A DNA stretch of 32,898 nucleotides from JBFWUM01 sp050247255 (GTDB lineage: Bacteria > Acidobacteriota > Vicinamibacteria > Vicinamibacterales > UBA2999): NCBI GenBank assembly GCA_050247255.1, contig JBFWUM010000045.1:1-32898 (forward strand). The letters are read 5' to 3'. Below, one piece after another: positions 8,425-16,905 of the stretch (the first letter of the stretch is position 1; every line of letters begins with the position of its first letter). The translations under genes and the position numbers were made by a program. The notes below the pieces were generated by a model. The model did not search any database, was not told the origin of the DNA, and saw only the letters and a list, made by a program, of their open reading frames with translations.

Positions 8425-9744
8425 TTACAGCTCGACGACGCCGTTGCTGTGGCCGAATTCGGTCATCTCGAGCCCCATCTTCTGGCCGAGGGCTACGTGC
8501 AGGTTGGCGATTGGCGTGTTCGTGGGGTACCGGAGATGCCGGTTGCCCTTCACCGTGCCGCTGCCGCCACCGACCACGACCAGCGGCAGGTCGGTGTGCG
8601 TGTGCTGGTTCGACTTCGCCATGCCGCTGCCATAGAGGATGAGCGAGTGATCGAGCAGCGACCCGTCCCCGTCCGGGGTGTTCTGCAGCTTCTCGACGAA
8701 CTTCGCGAACAAGCTGGCGTGGAAGGTGCTGACCCGCGCGCAGCCGGCCATCAGCGCCGGCTCATTCCGGTGATGCGACATCGCGTGGTGCGGGTCGAGG
8801 CAGTTCAGCTCCGGGTAGGTCCGCTGACTCAGCTCGCGCGCCATCATGAACGCGAAGACGCGCGTCACGTCGCTCTGCCACGCGGCGGCCAGCAGGTCGA
8901 ACATGATGCCGACGTGCTCGGCAAAATCGGCCGGTACGCCCACCGGCGCGTCGCTCGTCACGATGACGTGTTCGGCGTTCTTCTCGGCCCGCTCGAGCCG
9001 GCGCTCGATCTCGCGTACGTCGTTGAGATACGTGCCAAGGCGCTCTCGATCGCTCGCCCCGAGCCTGGAGCGAAGTGCCGACACTTCCGACGCCACCGAA
9101 TCGAGGATGCTGCGGCCGACCCGCATGCGCGTCACTCGTTCCTCGAGCGTGCCCGTGCCGCCGAACATCCGCTCGAACACCGCGCGCGGATTGATTTCCA
9201 TCGGCAGCGGCGTCTTGGTGTCCGCCCACGAGAACGTATTGAGATACGCGCACGCCCAGCCGGTGTCGCAGCCGCCGACGAACCCGCTGAAGTCCTCCGT
9301 GGCAACTTCGAGCGACGGGAACGTGGTCGTCTGGCCGATGTGACGGGCGATCACCTGGTCGAGCGTGACGCCCAGCTCGATGTCGGCGGTCTCGGTCAGC
9401 TTGCCGGGGCGTCCACTGAGGAAACAGTTCGGACCTGGCCCGTGGTTGCCGTCGGACGTGGTGTTGCCCGTGCCGCTGACCACCGTCAGGTACTGGCGGA
9501 ACGGCTCCAGCGGCTTGAGGATCGGCGTGAACTCGAAATCCGCGCCGGTCGTGGTGGGCGTCCAGAGTTCGGGAATCGCACCGTGCGGCATGTAGACCGC
9601 GCCAAAGCGGCGGAGCGGCTGGGCTGCCGTCTGTGCCAGCGCGGTCGCCGCGGGAACCATCGCGTCGAGCAACGGCAGCGCGAGGACAGCTCCGGCGCCT
9701 TTCAGGAACGTGCGGCGAGGCAAGGCCTTCTTGGTGATGAACAT
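8425..9744 (-). CDS. Tat-exported DUF1552 (HXXSHH) protein
   Basis: 439 residues from the ATG at 9744, with AGGAGA about 9 nt upstream. The N-terminus carries a twin-arginine signal, RRTFLKG at residues 10-16, followed by a hydrophobic stretch (AVLALPLLDAMVPAATALAQ). The family's diagnostic HxxSHH motif appears as HHAMSHH at about 319-325. RFGAVYMPHGAIPELWTP near the start and LILYGSGMAKSNQHTHTDLPLVVVGG near the end match the alkaline-phosphatase-like character of DUF1501/DUF1552 proteins. Tat export implies cytoplasmic folding, possibly with bound metal. These proteins commonly sit beside DUF1592-type proteins in Acidobacteria, Planctomycetes and Verrucomicrobia, as here; their biochemical role is unknown. 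Confidence 0.92.
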   Translation of the reverse strand: MFITKKALPRRTFLKGAGAVLALPLLDAMVPAATALAQTAAQPLRRFGAVYMPHGAIPELWTPTTTGADFEFTPILKPLEPFRQYLTVVSGTGNTTSDGNHGPGPNCFLSGRPGKLTETADIELGVTLDQVIARHIGQTTTFPSLEVATEDFSGFVGGCDTGWACAYLNTFSWADTKTPLPMEINPRAVFERMFGGTGTLEERVTRMRVGRSILDSVASEVSALRSRLGASDRERLGTYLNDVREIERRLERAEKNAEHVIVTSDAPVGVPADFAEHVGIMFDLLAAAWQSDVTRVFAFMMARELSQRTYPELNCLDPHHAMSHHRNEPALMAGCARVSTFHASLFAKFVEKLQNTPDGDGSLLDHSLILYGSGMAKSNQHTHTDLPLVVVGGGSGTVKGNRHLRYPTNTPIANLHVALGQKMGLEMTEFGHSNGVVEL

Positions 9745-9757
9745 GGCGCGGTCTCCT

Positions 9758-12214
9758 CTACTCGGTGGCGGTCGAGGCGGGCTTCACCCGCATCTGGAAT
9801 GGCGTGCTGTTGACGATGCCCATGACAAGGGATGAAAAGCGGTAGTTGGTCGGGGCCGACGTCCGGACGATGCCGCGGACGATCGGCATGTCGCTCGCCT
9901 GGAGGCCGCGGCCGAGCGCGTAGGTGAGCAACTTCTCAGTCACGGTCCCGACGAAGTTTTCTGGCTTCTTGAGCAGGGCCTGTCGCAGTCCCGCCGGACC
10001 GGTGATGGTGGTCCCATCCGGCAGGTCTGCCGTGGCGTTGATGGGCACGCCGGCGTCCTTCTCGCGCCATGCGCCGACGCCGTCGTAGTTCTCGAGTGCG
10101 AAACCGTACGGATCCATCTGTCGATGACAGCTGGCGCATGACGGGTTCCGGCGGTGCAGTTCCATCGTCTCGCGCAGCGTGCGCGGCTTCCCTGCCTCGG
10201 CCGACGCCTCGAGGGCGGGGACGTTCGGCGGCGGCGGGGGCGGCGGGGTACCGAGAATGTTCTCGAGGATCCACTTGCCGCGTTTGACCGGCGATGTCCG
10301 GTTCGCGTTGGAGGTGACGACGAGAATGCTGCCGTGGCCGAGCAGGCCGCGGCGCGCCTCATCGGTGACCGGCACGCGGCGGAACTCGCTGCCGTACACG
10401 CCGCGGATGCCGTAGTGCTCGGCGAGCCGCTCGTTGACGAAGGTGTAGTCCGCGTTGAGCAGTTCGAGCACCGATCGGTTGCCCCGCATGATCTCGGCAA
10501 AGAGCAGCTCCGTCTCGCGCTTGAACGCCTGCCGCAGGTCGTCGTCGAAGTCCGGGAACTCCTCGAACACCGGCGCCGTCGTCCTCAGATTGCGGAGATA
10601 GAGCCATTGACCCGCAAAGTTGCTGATCAACGCGTCGGCGCGCGGGTCGGCCAGCATGCGATTCACCTGCTGTTCGAGCACACGGGGATTGCGCAGGCGA
10701 CCCGCGGCCGCCTCTTGCAGCAGCATCTCGTCGGGGAGGCTGCTCCAGAGGAAGTACGAGAGCCTCGAGGCAAGCTCGAGGTCAGCCACCCGGTAGGGCG
10801 TGCCCGCCCTGGCCGAGGCAGGCTCGGCCTCCATGCGGAACAGGAATTCGGGACTGACGAGAATCCGGGTCAGGGCTCGCTCGATCCCCGCCTCGAAACT
10901 GCCGCCCCCGCGCCGGCCGGCGCTGAAGAACTCCAGCAGCGGCTGTACGTCCGCATCGACGACGGGCCTCCGGTAGGCGACCCGCGCCAGCGACAACAGG
11001 ATGGTTTTCGCGCAGGGCCCCTCTTCCGCCACGGTCTTCGGCTGGCAGACAAACACCTTCCGATATGCGGCGGAGCCCTTGCCATCCGTGGCCTCGAACG
11101 GTCCGGTGACGACCACCTGGTCGACCCGCGGCACACCATGGGTGTCCGTGCTGTCGGCCGGCGACAACAGAGGCCGCAGCTTCTGCGGATCGAGCGCGCC
11201 AGTCTTCTCCCTGAAGGTGACCCCGATCACATGCGGGCCGGCGGTGACATGCACCTTAACCTTGAGGCTGGCGTTGAACGTCTCCATGTCGGCCGAATTC
11301 GTGCGATCGCTGAAGGACCGGAGGTACTGTTCGCGCGTCCCGACCCTCACCTGGTGGACGGTGGCGTCGTCGACCAGGACCTCCAAATCGTGCTCGTACT
11401 GAAGGCCACGCACCTTGCCGACGTTGTTGCGCCAGAGGTATGGCTGGATGATGTATTCGCCATCGGCCGGGAAGGTGTGCCTGATGAGCAGGCCGCCACG
11501 CGTGCCGAACGGAAGCCCTTCAACGTGCCTGGTCTGCGCCGAATCGGCCGGCGCCCGGTAGGTCGCGTCAGACGGGCCCTCCCGATAGATGCCAACCGCC
11601 AGGGGCGCAATCTTCAACGCAGCCGCGAGATAGCGCTCGAGCAGCACCGGACTCGAGCCAAGTGCCGCGGCATTGTTGTCGAATCCGGCAATCGCATCAT
11701 CCGCCGGCAGCAGGGACGCGACGTCGACGTCGACCCCGAGCAGATCCCGAATGCCGTTGGCGTACTCGGTGCGATTGACCCGGTGAATCAGCGCCGGCCC
11801 GGGCATCGGGCGACCAGCGGCGGCGGCGTCGATGGTGGTCGTGAGATAGGTGACGAAGCTGTCGAGGGTGGCCTGAGCCGGCCGCGGCATCCCGCCGGGT
11901 GGCATCATGCCGGCGCGCACCTTCCGGATGACCTTCTCGAACGTCTCGGCGTGCCCCGGAATCTGGGTGGGATCGAGGCCCTGCAGCGACAACCCGCCCG
12001 TCTTGGCGCGGTCGTTGTGGCAGGTCACACAATACTTGTCGAGCAACGCCTTGCTCGAGGCGGCGTCGGTGACCGCCGGCGCCGCCGTCGTGGCGGCCGG
12101 CGCGGCAGGCGCTTGTTCGGGAACTGCGGCCCGGACCGATGCCCAGAGAGTGGCGCCGATGAACGTGCCCGCCGCAAGTGCGACGGCCCGGCTGGCCCTT
12201 GAAGTAGCGATCAC
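9758..12214 (-). CDS. DUF1592/DUF1588/DUF1587/DUF1585/DUF1595 protein with two CxxCH motifs
   Basis: 818 residues from a GTG at 12214 with GGAGG 4 nt upstream. Signal peptide about 1-31. Domains in order: a cytochrome-like segment with CVTCH at 62-66; DUF1587 (LIHRVNRTEYANGIRDLLGV); a beta-rich middle with carbohydrate-binding-like character (about 215-370); DUF1595/DUF1592 (DLELASRLSYFLWSSLPDEMLL... NFAGQWLYLRNL); DUF1588 (RRGLLGHGSILVVTSNANRTSPVKRGKWILENILG, followed by a run of seven prolines); CASCH at about 693-697 and DPYGFALENYDGVGAWR; then DUF1585 at the C-terminus. The two CxxCH motifs suggest covalent haem. This is the first gene of the operon; the reaction is unknown. Confidence 0.92.
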   Translation of the reverse strand: MIATSRASRAVALAAGTFIGATLWASVRAAVPEQAPAAPAATTAAPAVTDAASSKALLDKYCVTCHNDRAKTGGLSLQGLDPTQIPGHAETFEKVIRKVRAGMMPPGGMPRPAQATLDSFVTYLTTTIDAAAAGRPMPGPALIHRVNRTEYANGIRDLLGVDVDVASLLPADDAIAGFDNNAAALGSSPVLLERYLAAALKIAPLAVGIYREGPSDATYRAPADSAQTRHVEGLPFGTRGGLLIRHTFPADGEYIIQPYLWRNNVGKVRGLQYEHDLEVLVDDATVHQVRVGTREQYLRSFSDRTNSADMETFNASLKVKVHVTAGPHVIGVTFREKTGALDPQKLRPLLSPADSTDTHGVPRVDQVVVTGPFEATDGKGSAAYRKVFVCQPKTVAEEGPCAKTILLSLARVAYRRPVVDADVQPLLEFFSAGRRGGGSFEAGIERALTRILVSPEFLFRMEAEPASARAGTPYRVADLELASRLSYFLWSSLPDEMLLQEAAAGRLRNPRVLEQQVNRMLADPRADALISNFAGQWLYLRNLRTTAPVFEEFPDFDDDLRQAFKRETELLFAEIMRGNRSVLELLNADYTFVNERLAEHYGIRGVYGSEFRRVPVTDEARRGLLGHGSILVVTSNANRTSPVKRGKWILENILGTPPPPPPPNVPALEASAEAGKPRTLRETMELHRRNPSCASCHRQMDPYGFALENYDGVGAWREKDAGVPINATADLPDGTTITGPAGLRQALLKKPENFVGTVTEKLLTYALGRGLQASDMPIVRGIVRTSAPTNYRFSSLVMGIVNSTPFQMRVKPASTATE

Positions 12215-12268
12215 GACACCTCCATTGAAGAAAGCGAGGTGACGTTACGCGGTTGCGACGGAGGTGTC
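12215..12268 (-). promoter_or_regulatory. Leader able to pair with the Shine-Dalgarno of the DUF1592 gene
   Basis: On the minus strand, GGAGGTGTC (12223-12215) directly precedes the GTG start and contains the Shine-Dalgarno. Its exact 9-nt complement GACACCTCC lies 36 nt upstream (12268-12260). If the transcript begins upstream of 12268, the ribosome-binding site could be closed in a 9-bp stem. Whether the pairing forms in RNA is not known. Confidence 0.45.
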
Positions 12269-12324
12269 TTTACGGTGGCCTCAGGGACGCGTCAGAAGTG
12301 GCTGAAAGCTGCGCCTGAGTTCTG

Positions 12325-12360
12325 ATTAAGCCGCTTAATGAGAATTTCGCCCCAAAATTT
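12325..12360. promoter_or_regulatory. AT-rich palindrome in the divergent intergenic region (candidate operator)
   Basis: A perfect inverted repeat, ATTAAG-CCG-CTTAAT, lies at 12325-12339. An imperfect one, AATTT...AAATT, follows within 20 bp. This is the only AT-rich patch in the 211 bp between the DUF1592 operon and the winged-helix regulator, so it is a plausible binding site for that regulator or another factor. Confidence 0.4.
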
Positions 12361-12404
12361 CAGCGCCGTCGACTCATCGGCCGGGAGCGCACGGACGTCA
12401 GGGG

Positions 12405-12413
12405 TGCTAGAAT
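12405..12413 (+). promoter_or_regulatory. Extended -10 promoter element, TGCTAGAAT
   Basis: TG-C-TAGAAT matches an extended sigma-70 -10 (TGnTAnnnT). It ends 12 nt before the TTG start of the winged-helix gene, giving a very short or absent 5' UTR. No convincing -35 was found. The same nonamer occurs at 16874-16882 on the other strand. Confidence 0.5.
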
Positions 12414-12425
12414 CCGGGCCCGAAA

Positions 12426-14675
12426 TTGGCTGACCCAATCCCACCAGCTGAGCACGCAGCTGCCGCGACGCCTGCCCCGCTTCACTACCACTTTGCCGGA
12501 TTCGAACTGGACGCGGCTCGGCGTGAGTTGCGGCGCGAGGGCACGCCGGTGCTCCTCACCCCGAAATCGTTCGACCTGCTGACCTTTCTCGTCGAGAACC
12601 GGGACCGGGTGGTCTCGAAGGACGAGATCATGACGGCTGTCTGGCGCGATGCGTTCGTGTCGGAAGACAGCCTGACGCAGCTGATCTTCACGATCCGTCG
12701 GGCGCTCGGCGACGACCCGGGCAATCCCCGTTTCATCGCGACGCGCCAGCGGCGCGGATACCGTTTCATCGCCGACGTCAGCAGCATCACGAACGAGAGC
12801 AGCGGCGACAGCGCCACGGAGAGCCCGCTCGATGGCGGAACCTCGGTTACCCCTGGTCCCGGGACGACCGCAGCCGACACCGCCGTCCCCCCGGCCATGG
12901 GGATTTCCCCGGATTCTGGCCCGCCGGCCCGGCGCGCCTGGACCGAACATGGCGTGCTGCTCCTGGCGATTCCGGTGGCCATCGTCGCGACAGCCTGCTT
13001 GACGTGGTGGGTAATGCGGAACGACCCGGCCAACGCGCCGTTGCAGGCCGGTGGTCCAGTGCGGGCGCTTCAGGCGGCGCCGCCGGGGACCAGTTTCGTC
13101 AGCGGCGGCACGCTGTCGCCCGACAGCCGTCTTCTCGCGTTCGTCGCGCGCGACGAGCAGACGGGCGCCACCCACCTGTGGGTCCGAACGCTGGCAACCG
13201 GCGACAGCCGTCTCGTGGCCGATACGGAGGGGGCGGAGGAACCGTTCTGGTCGCCGGACAGTCAGCGACTGGCGTTCGGATCGAACGGCCGTCTACGCAT
13301 CGTGGATCTGCAGGGCGGGGCGGCTAGGAACATCGCCTCTGTCGGGCTGGGGCTGCGTCCTGGCGGGGGCACCTGGAGTCCGGACGGCACGATCCTCTTC
13401 GCGCCCCGGCGATCCGGCTTGCAGGCGGTTCCCGAATCAGGCGGCGAGGTGCGGGCAGTCACGACCCTGGATGCCGCCGGTCGCGAATCGGGACACCGGC
13501 TGCCACGGTTCCTTCCTGATGGACGCCGTTTCCTCTACTCGATCGTCAGCGCCGACCCGGCCCGCGCTGGAACCTACGCCGGTTCCCTTGATGGCGGCGA
13601 ACCAGTGCGAATTATCGACGGCACGCACGCCACGTATGTCGGCGGCCGGCTCCTCTATCTGAAGGACGGTGCCCTGTACTCGCAGGCGTTCGATCCCGGC
13701 GACCTTCGGCTGAACGGTTCGCCAGCACCTCTCGCGCGCGGCGTCTCGGCGGGCGCCGCCGTGTCGGCAACCAGCGCAAACGTCGTCGCCTTCGTCGAGA
13801 GTGCGAATGCGAGCCACCTTGCCTGGTTCAGTCGCAACGGCGAGCGGCTCGACGGGATTGATGCGCCGTCTCCCGTCGGCAATCCGATGCTGCTGGGCAC
13901 CGCCTCGGTGATTGGGGCCAACAACGACAACCGGAACGAGCGCCAGGGACTCTGGGTTGCCGACCTCGATCGCCGTGTGTACACGCGCCTCACCAGCAGC
14001 GGCATCACACCAGTGCCCTCTCCCGACGGCCGGCGCATCGCCTTTGCGTCAGATCAGGCCGGCGGCATCCGCGATCTCTATATGCTCGATCGCAACGGCG
14101 GCAGCGAGCGGGCGCTGCTACGGTCGAACGAAAACAAGCTGCCGACCGACTGGACACGTGATGGCCGCTATCTCGTGTACGTCAGCACCAGCGAGCGGAC
14201 GAAACAGGATCTCTGGATGCTGCCGCTGGAGGGCAACGGCAAGCCGTCGCCCATCGTCACGTCGCCGTTCAATGAGATTCAGGCGCACGTGTCGCCGGAT
14301 GGACGCTGGATCGCGTACGCCTCTGACGAGACAGGGCGCTGGGAGGTCTACATCCAGTCGTTCCCGTCGCCCGGTAACAAACAGGTGATCTCGGTCGGCG
14401 GTGGCGGGCAGCCGCAATGGAGTGGAGACGGCAGCGAACTCTTCTATGTCGCGCTGGACCGGACGCTGATGAGCGTCCGTATCGACCGTGGGGCACCACC
14501 GCAGATCGGCCGGCCTCAACCGCTGTTCCAAATGCCCGTGGCCGACGTCGTGGAGTCACGAAATCACTACGTGCCCGCCGCCGATGGACGCCGTTTCCTG
14601 ATCAATGCGGTGGATGTGACCGATCAACCCGAGATTGTCCTGCTGATCAACGCTCTCGGAGCCTCGGCGAACTGA
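12426..14675 (+). CDS. Winged-helix (CadC-like) one-TM regulator with PD40/TolB-like propeller
   Basis: 749 residues from the TTG at 12426. An in-frame TAG lies only 15 nt upstream and no ATG or GTG precedes the DNA-binding domain, so TTG is the only reasonable start. Residues about 20-112 form an OmpR/CadC-type winged helix (LLTPKSFDLLTFLVENRDRVVSKDEIMTAVW... LTQLIFTIRRALGDD... RYIATRQRRGYRF-like). A Pro/Thr-rich linker leads to one membrane helix at about 177-197 (VLLLAIPVAIVATACLTWWVM). The periplasmic part (about 220-745) is a PD40/TolB-like propeller with repeated SPDGRRIAFASD motifs. This is a common acidobacterial one-component sensor design. Divergent placement suggests, but does not prove, control of the DUF1592 operon. 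Confidence 0.9.
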   Translation: MADPIPPAEHAAAATPAPLHYHFAGFELDAARRELRREGTPVLLTPKSFDLLTFLVENRDRVVSKDEIMTAVWRDAFVSEDSLTQLIFTIRRALGDDPGNPRFIATRQRRGYRFIADVSSITNESSGDSATESPLDGGTSVTPGPGTTAADTAVPPAMGISPDSGPPARRAWTEHGVLLLAIPVAIVATACLTWWVMRNDPANAPLQAGGPVRALQAAPPGTSFVSGGTLSPDSRLLAFVARDEQTGATHLWVRTLATGDSRLVADTEGAEEPFWSPDSQRLAFGSNGRLRIVDLQGGAARNIASVGLGLRPGGGTWSPDGTILFAPRRSGLQAVPESGGEVRAVTTLDAAGRESGHRLPRFLPDGRRFLYSIVSADPARAGTYAGSLDGGEPVRIIDGTHATYVGGRLLYLKDGALYSQAFDPGDLRLNGSPAPLARGVSAGAAVSATSANVVAFVESANASHLAWFSRNGERLDGIDAPSPVGNPMLLGTASVIGANNDNRNERQGLWVADLDRRVYTRLTSSGITPVPSPDGRRIAFASDQAGGIRDLYMLDRNGGSERALLRSNENKLPTDWTRDGRYLVYVSTSERTKQDLWMLPLEGNGKPSPIVTSPFNEIQAHVSPDGRWIAYASDETGRWEVYIQSFPSPGNKQVISVGGGGQPQWSGDGSELFYVALDRTLMSVRIDRGAPPQIGRPQPLFQMPVADVVESRNHYVPAADGRRFLINAVDVTDQPEIVLLINALGASAN

Positions 14676-14703
14676 GCCGGGGCGCGCCGCCACGCGCCCC
14701 GGC
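14676..14703. terminator. Bidirectional hairpin between convergent genes
   Basis: A perfect 11-bp stem (GCCGGGGCGCG / CGCGCCCCGGC) with a 6-nt loop begins immediately after the regulator's TGA and ends 12 bp before the stop of the convergent gene. It has no T-tract, so it may act as a barrier or as a factor-assisted terminator for both genes. Confidence 0.6.
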
Positions 14704-14715
14704 AACCGGTCGCCG

Positions 14716-16824
14716 CTAGTGCGCCAGCGGGTTGGGCCGCATCTGGAACTTCGCGACCAGCCCGCGGCTCTCGCGGCCGCGCTCGCCGTGCCACACGGCG
14801 CGCGTGTCGTTGGCGCCCCACAGCCCGCGGCCCTTCCAGCCGGCGTTCGGGTCGTCGATGCGCACGCTCATGTTGCGCGTGTAGAGGCTGCCCACCGGAT
14901 ACGGCAGCCGGAACACCACCCACTGCCGCGTGTCGGGGTCGAGCGCCATCAGCGAGTCGGAGTTGGTGCCGTTGATGAACGGCGTGTCGGCGCCGAGCCC
15001 CATCACGTCGAACTTGTCGACGAAGTTGTAGTAGTGGAAGTCGGCCGAGAACGGCGTGTTGCGCATCTTCGGCCCGGGCGTCTCGTAGAGCGTCCACCCC
15101 TCGGCGCAGTGCTTCCCGGTCATCGCCTCGCGCCCGGTCAGCGGCCCGCGGCACTTGCTGCGGTCGAAGCTGGCCAGGTGGCCGCTGCCGGCCAGGCCGG
15201 TCCAGACCACGCCGTTGCTGTCGACGTCGACGCCGCGCGAGAACGAGCCGTTGTCCGGCACGTCGTACGCCTCGCCGACGCACGTCTCCGGCGGGTTGCT
15301 GCCGAGCGACAGCCGGATGATGCGTCCCGGCACGGTCTGCACGGTGCCCCAGATGCTGCCGTCCTTCGGGCTCTGCATCGGGCCGTACGGCGCGCCGGCG
15401 ACCGGCGCGTCGGTGTTCGGGCGGCCATCGCCGTCGGTGTCGTAATAGAGCTTGCACCACCCCTGCGCCTGCTCCGCGTTCTTCGTCCGATCCCAGATGT
15501 CGGCGTCGACCCACAGGAACCGCGAATCGCCCGCCTGGATGAACACCTTGTTCGAGCCGTCGGTGGCAAACGTCGGGTGGTTGCTGCCGAAGCAGGTCGG
15601 GATCAGGTCCCACTGCTTCGTCGCCGGGTCGAACACGGCAAAGCTCTTGGGATCCTGGTTGGTGCCATCGTTCGCGGCGAACTTGTTGCCCGAGCCGGTC
15701 TTGCAGAAGTCGGGCAGCTTCGCCACGCGCGCCGACACCCAGATCCGCCCCTTGTGATCCATCGCCAGGCTGCTCGAGGCGACGCGGTCGTCGATGATCA
15801 CCTCGTTGCCCCACGTCGGGCTCGGGTGCGTCCACCCGGTCTGCCGCGTGAACGTCGGGAACGACGAGCGCGGATCGATGGTCGGCACCTGCATCGTCGA
15901 GTCGGTATTGGCCGTCGGGTCGACCATCGTGAACGCGTCGTTGTGCCAGTCGCCGAAGAACACCGGCCCGCCAGCGTTCACCGACGGGTTGCGCTTGTCC
16001 GAGGCGACGATGTCGTGCGAGAACGCGGTCAGCGCGCCGGCATCCCACGTGGTGACGACGATGTTGCGCTCAGCGCCCTGGGGCCGCGGCGGCGCGGGCG
16101 GCACGGCGCCGTTGCGAATGGCGTCGATCCACTTCGCGTAGACCGGCAGTCCCACGTCGCCGAGTTCATTGAAGTTGGCGAAGCCGCCGAACTCCACGTA
16201 CTGCCCGGCGTCCCTCATGTAGTTCAGCACCTCGAGCGTGGTCTTCAGCCCAAGCTCTTTGAAGACCGGGTTGTCGGGATGCATCTCGCGCATCGGCTTC
16301 AGCCCGTACTGCTGGCGGATCCAGTCGGCCTTGATGCGGCGCACCCAGTCGCCTTGCGACCTGACCTGGCCGATCGGGAAAGCGCTCGCCGGCGGCGCTT
16401 CGATGAGCGACGTCCACCAGGCGGCCGGGTAGTACTGCGCCGCGGCGGCGGGGTTCGGCGCCGGCGTCGCGCGCAGATCGAGCCGAGCGCCCAGGCGGCC
16501 GGCGACCTTCGGTGAATCCACCAGCCCGTAGCCGCGCACCCACACCTGGTAGTTCGCCTGCGGCAGATCCGGGATCACGTAGCGCCCCTGATCGTCGGTG
16601 ACGACAACCTTTGCGAAGCGCGTGGCGAAGTCGCCGGTTTCCGCGACCACCCACACGCCGGCCTCGGGGCCGTTCGGCCCGGTGACCACGCCACCAATGT
16701 CGTCGCGGTCGAGCGGGATGTCGCCGCCGGCACCCTGCGCGGCCAGCCCGCTGCTGCGCTGCGCGCCAGCCCCCAGCACGAGCGCCAGGATGACCACGCT
16801 CACGATGCCAAGTCGTCGAGTCAT
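14716..16824 (-). CDS. Exported carboxypeptidase-regulatory domain / Vgb-like propeller protein
   Basis: 702 residues from the ATG at 16824, with AGGGGA about 7 nt upstream. The open frame extends upstream to 17280, but that part is charged and overlaps the divergent mrpA. Signal peptide about 1-30. Residues about 40-115 are a carboxypeptidase-regulatory-like fold (IGGVVTGPNGPEAGVWVV... DDQGRYVIPDLPQANYQVWVRGYG). The rest carries propeller-like blades (SSLAMDHKGRIWVSARV, SRGVDVDSNGVVWTGLAGSG, DSLMALDPDTRQWVVFRLPYP), recalling streptogramin-lyase-type propellers, plus several cysteines that could pair in the periplasm. A secreted protein of unknown substrate; similar proteins are abundant in Acidobacteria. 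It appears to be transcribed alone from the promoter at 16874-16882. Confidence 0.87.
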   Translation of the reverse strand: MTRRLGIVSVVILALVLGAGAQRSSGLAAQGAGGDIPLDRDDIGGVVTGPNGPEAGVWVVAETGDFATRFAKVVVTDDQGRYVIPDLPQANYQVWVRGYGLVDSPKVAGRLGARLDLRATPAPNPAAAAQYYPAAWWTSLIEAPPASAFPIGQVRSQGDWVRRIKADWIRQQYGLKPMREMHPDNPVFKELGLKTTLEVLNYMRDAGQYVEFGGFANFNELGDVGLPVYAKWIDAIRNGAVPPAPPRPQGAERNIVVTTWDAGALTAFSHDIVASDKRNPSVNAGGPVFFGDWHNDAFTMVDPTANTDSTMQVPTIDPRSSFPTFTRQTGWTHPSPTWGNEVIIDDRVASSSLAMDHKGRIWVSARVAKLPDFCKTGSGNKFAANDGTNQDPKSFAVFDPATKQWDLIPTCFGSNHPTFATDGSNKVFIQAGDSRFLWVDADIWDRTKNAEQAQGWCKLYYDTDGDGRPNTDAPVAGAPYGPMQSPKDGSIWGTVQTVPGRIIRLSLGSNPPETCVGEAYDVPDNGSFSRGVDVDSNGVVWTGLAGSGHLASFDRSKCRGPLTGREAMTGKHCAEGWTLYETPGPKMRNTPFSADFHYYNFVDKFDVMGLGADTPFINGTNSDSLMALDPDTRQWVVFRLPYPVGSLYTRNMSVRIDDPNAGWKGRGLWGANDTRAVWHGERGRESRGLVAKFQMRPNPLAH

Positions 16825-16873
16825 GTCGGTTCCCCTCTGTCTACGGTGGACGGTCGCACGAACGGTCGGCCGG

Positions 16874-16882
16874 ATTCTAGCA
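16874..16882 (-). promoter_or_regulatory. Extended -10 promoter element, TGCTAGAAT
   Basis: The minus strand reads TGCTAGAAT, identical to the element at 12405-12413. A start about 7 nt downstream would give a leader of roughly 40 nt containing the AGGGGA Shine-Dalgarno of the 14716-16824 gene. The divergent mrpA start is only 24 bp away on the other strand. Confidence 0.5.
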
Positions 16883-16905
16883 AAGCCGGGGATTAACATC
16901 TGGGA

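Noticed and set aside
6913..9813. A 966-codon open frame on the plus strand, opposite the ankyrin and DUF1552 genes
   Set aside because: It is antisense to two clearly recognised genes, is rich in Arg, His and Val, and has no recognisable domain. Long antisense frames are expected in GC-rich coding DNA.
10154..12202. A 682-codon open frame on the plus strand opposite the DUF1592 gene
   Set aside because: Antisense to a well-supported gene, with low-complexity Arg/Gly/Val composition and no motifs.
14719..16515. A 598-codon plus-strand frame opposite the carboxypeptidase-regulatory/propeller gene
   Set aside because: Composition is typical of a GC-skewed shadow frame; the opposite strand encodes a signal peptide and known domain features.
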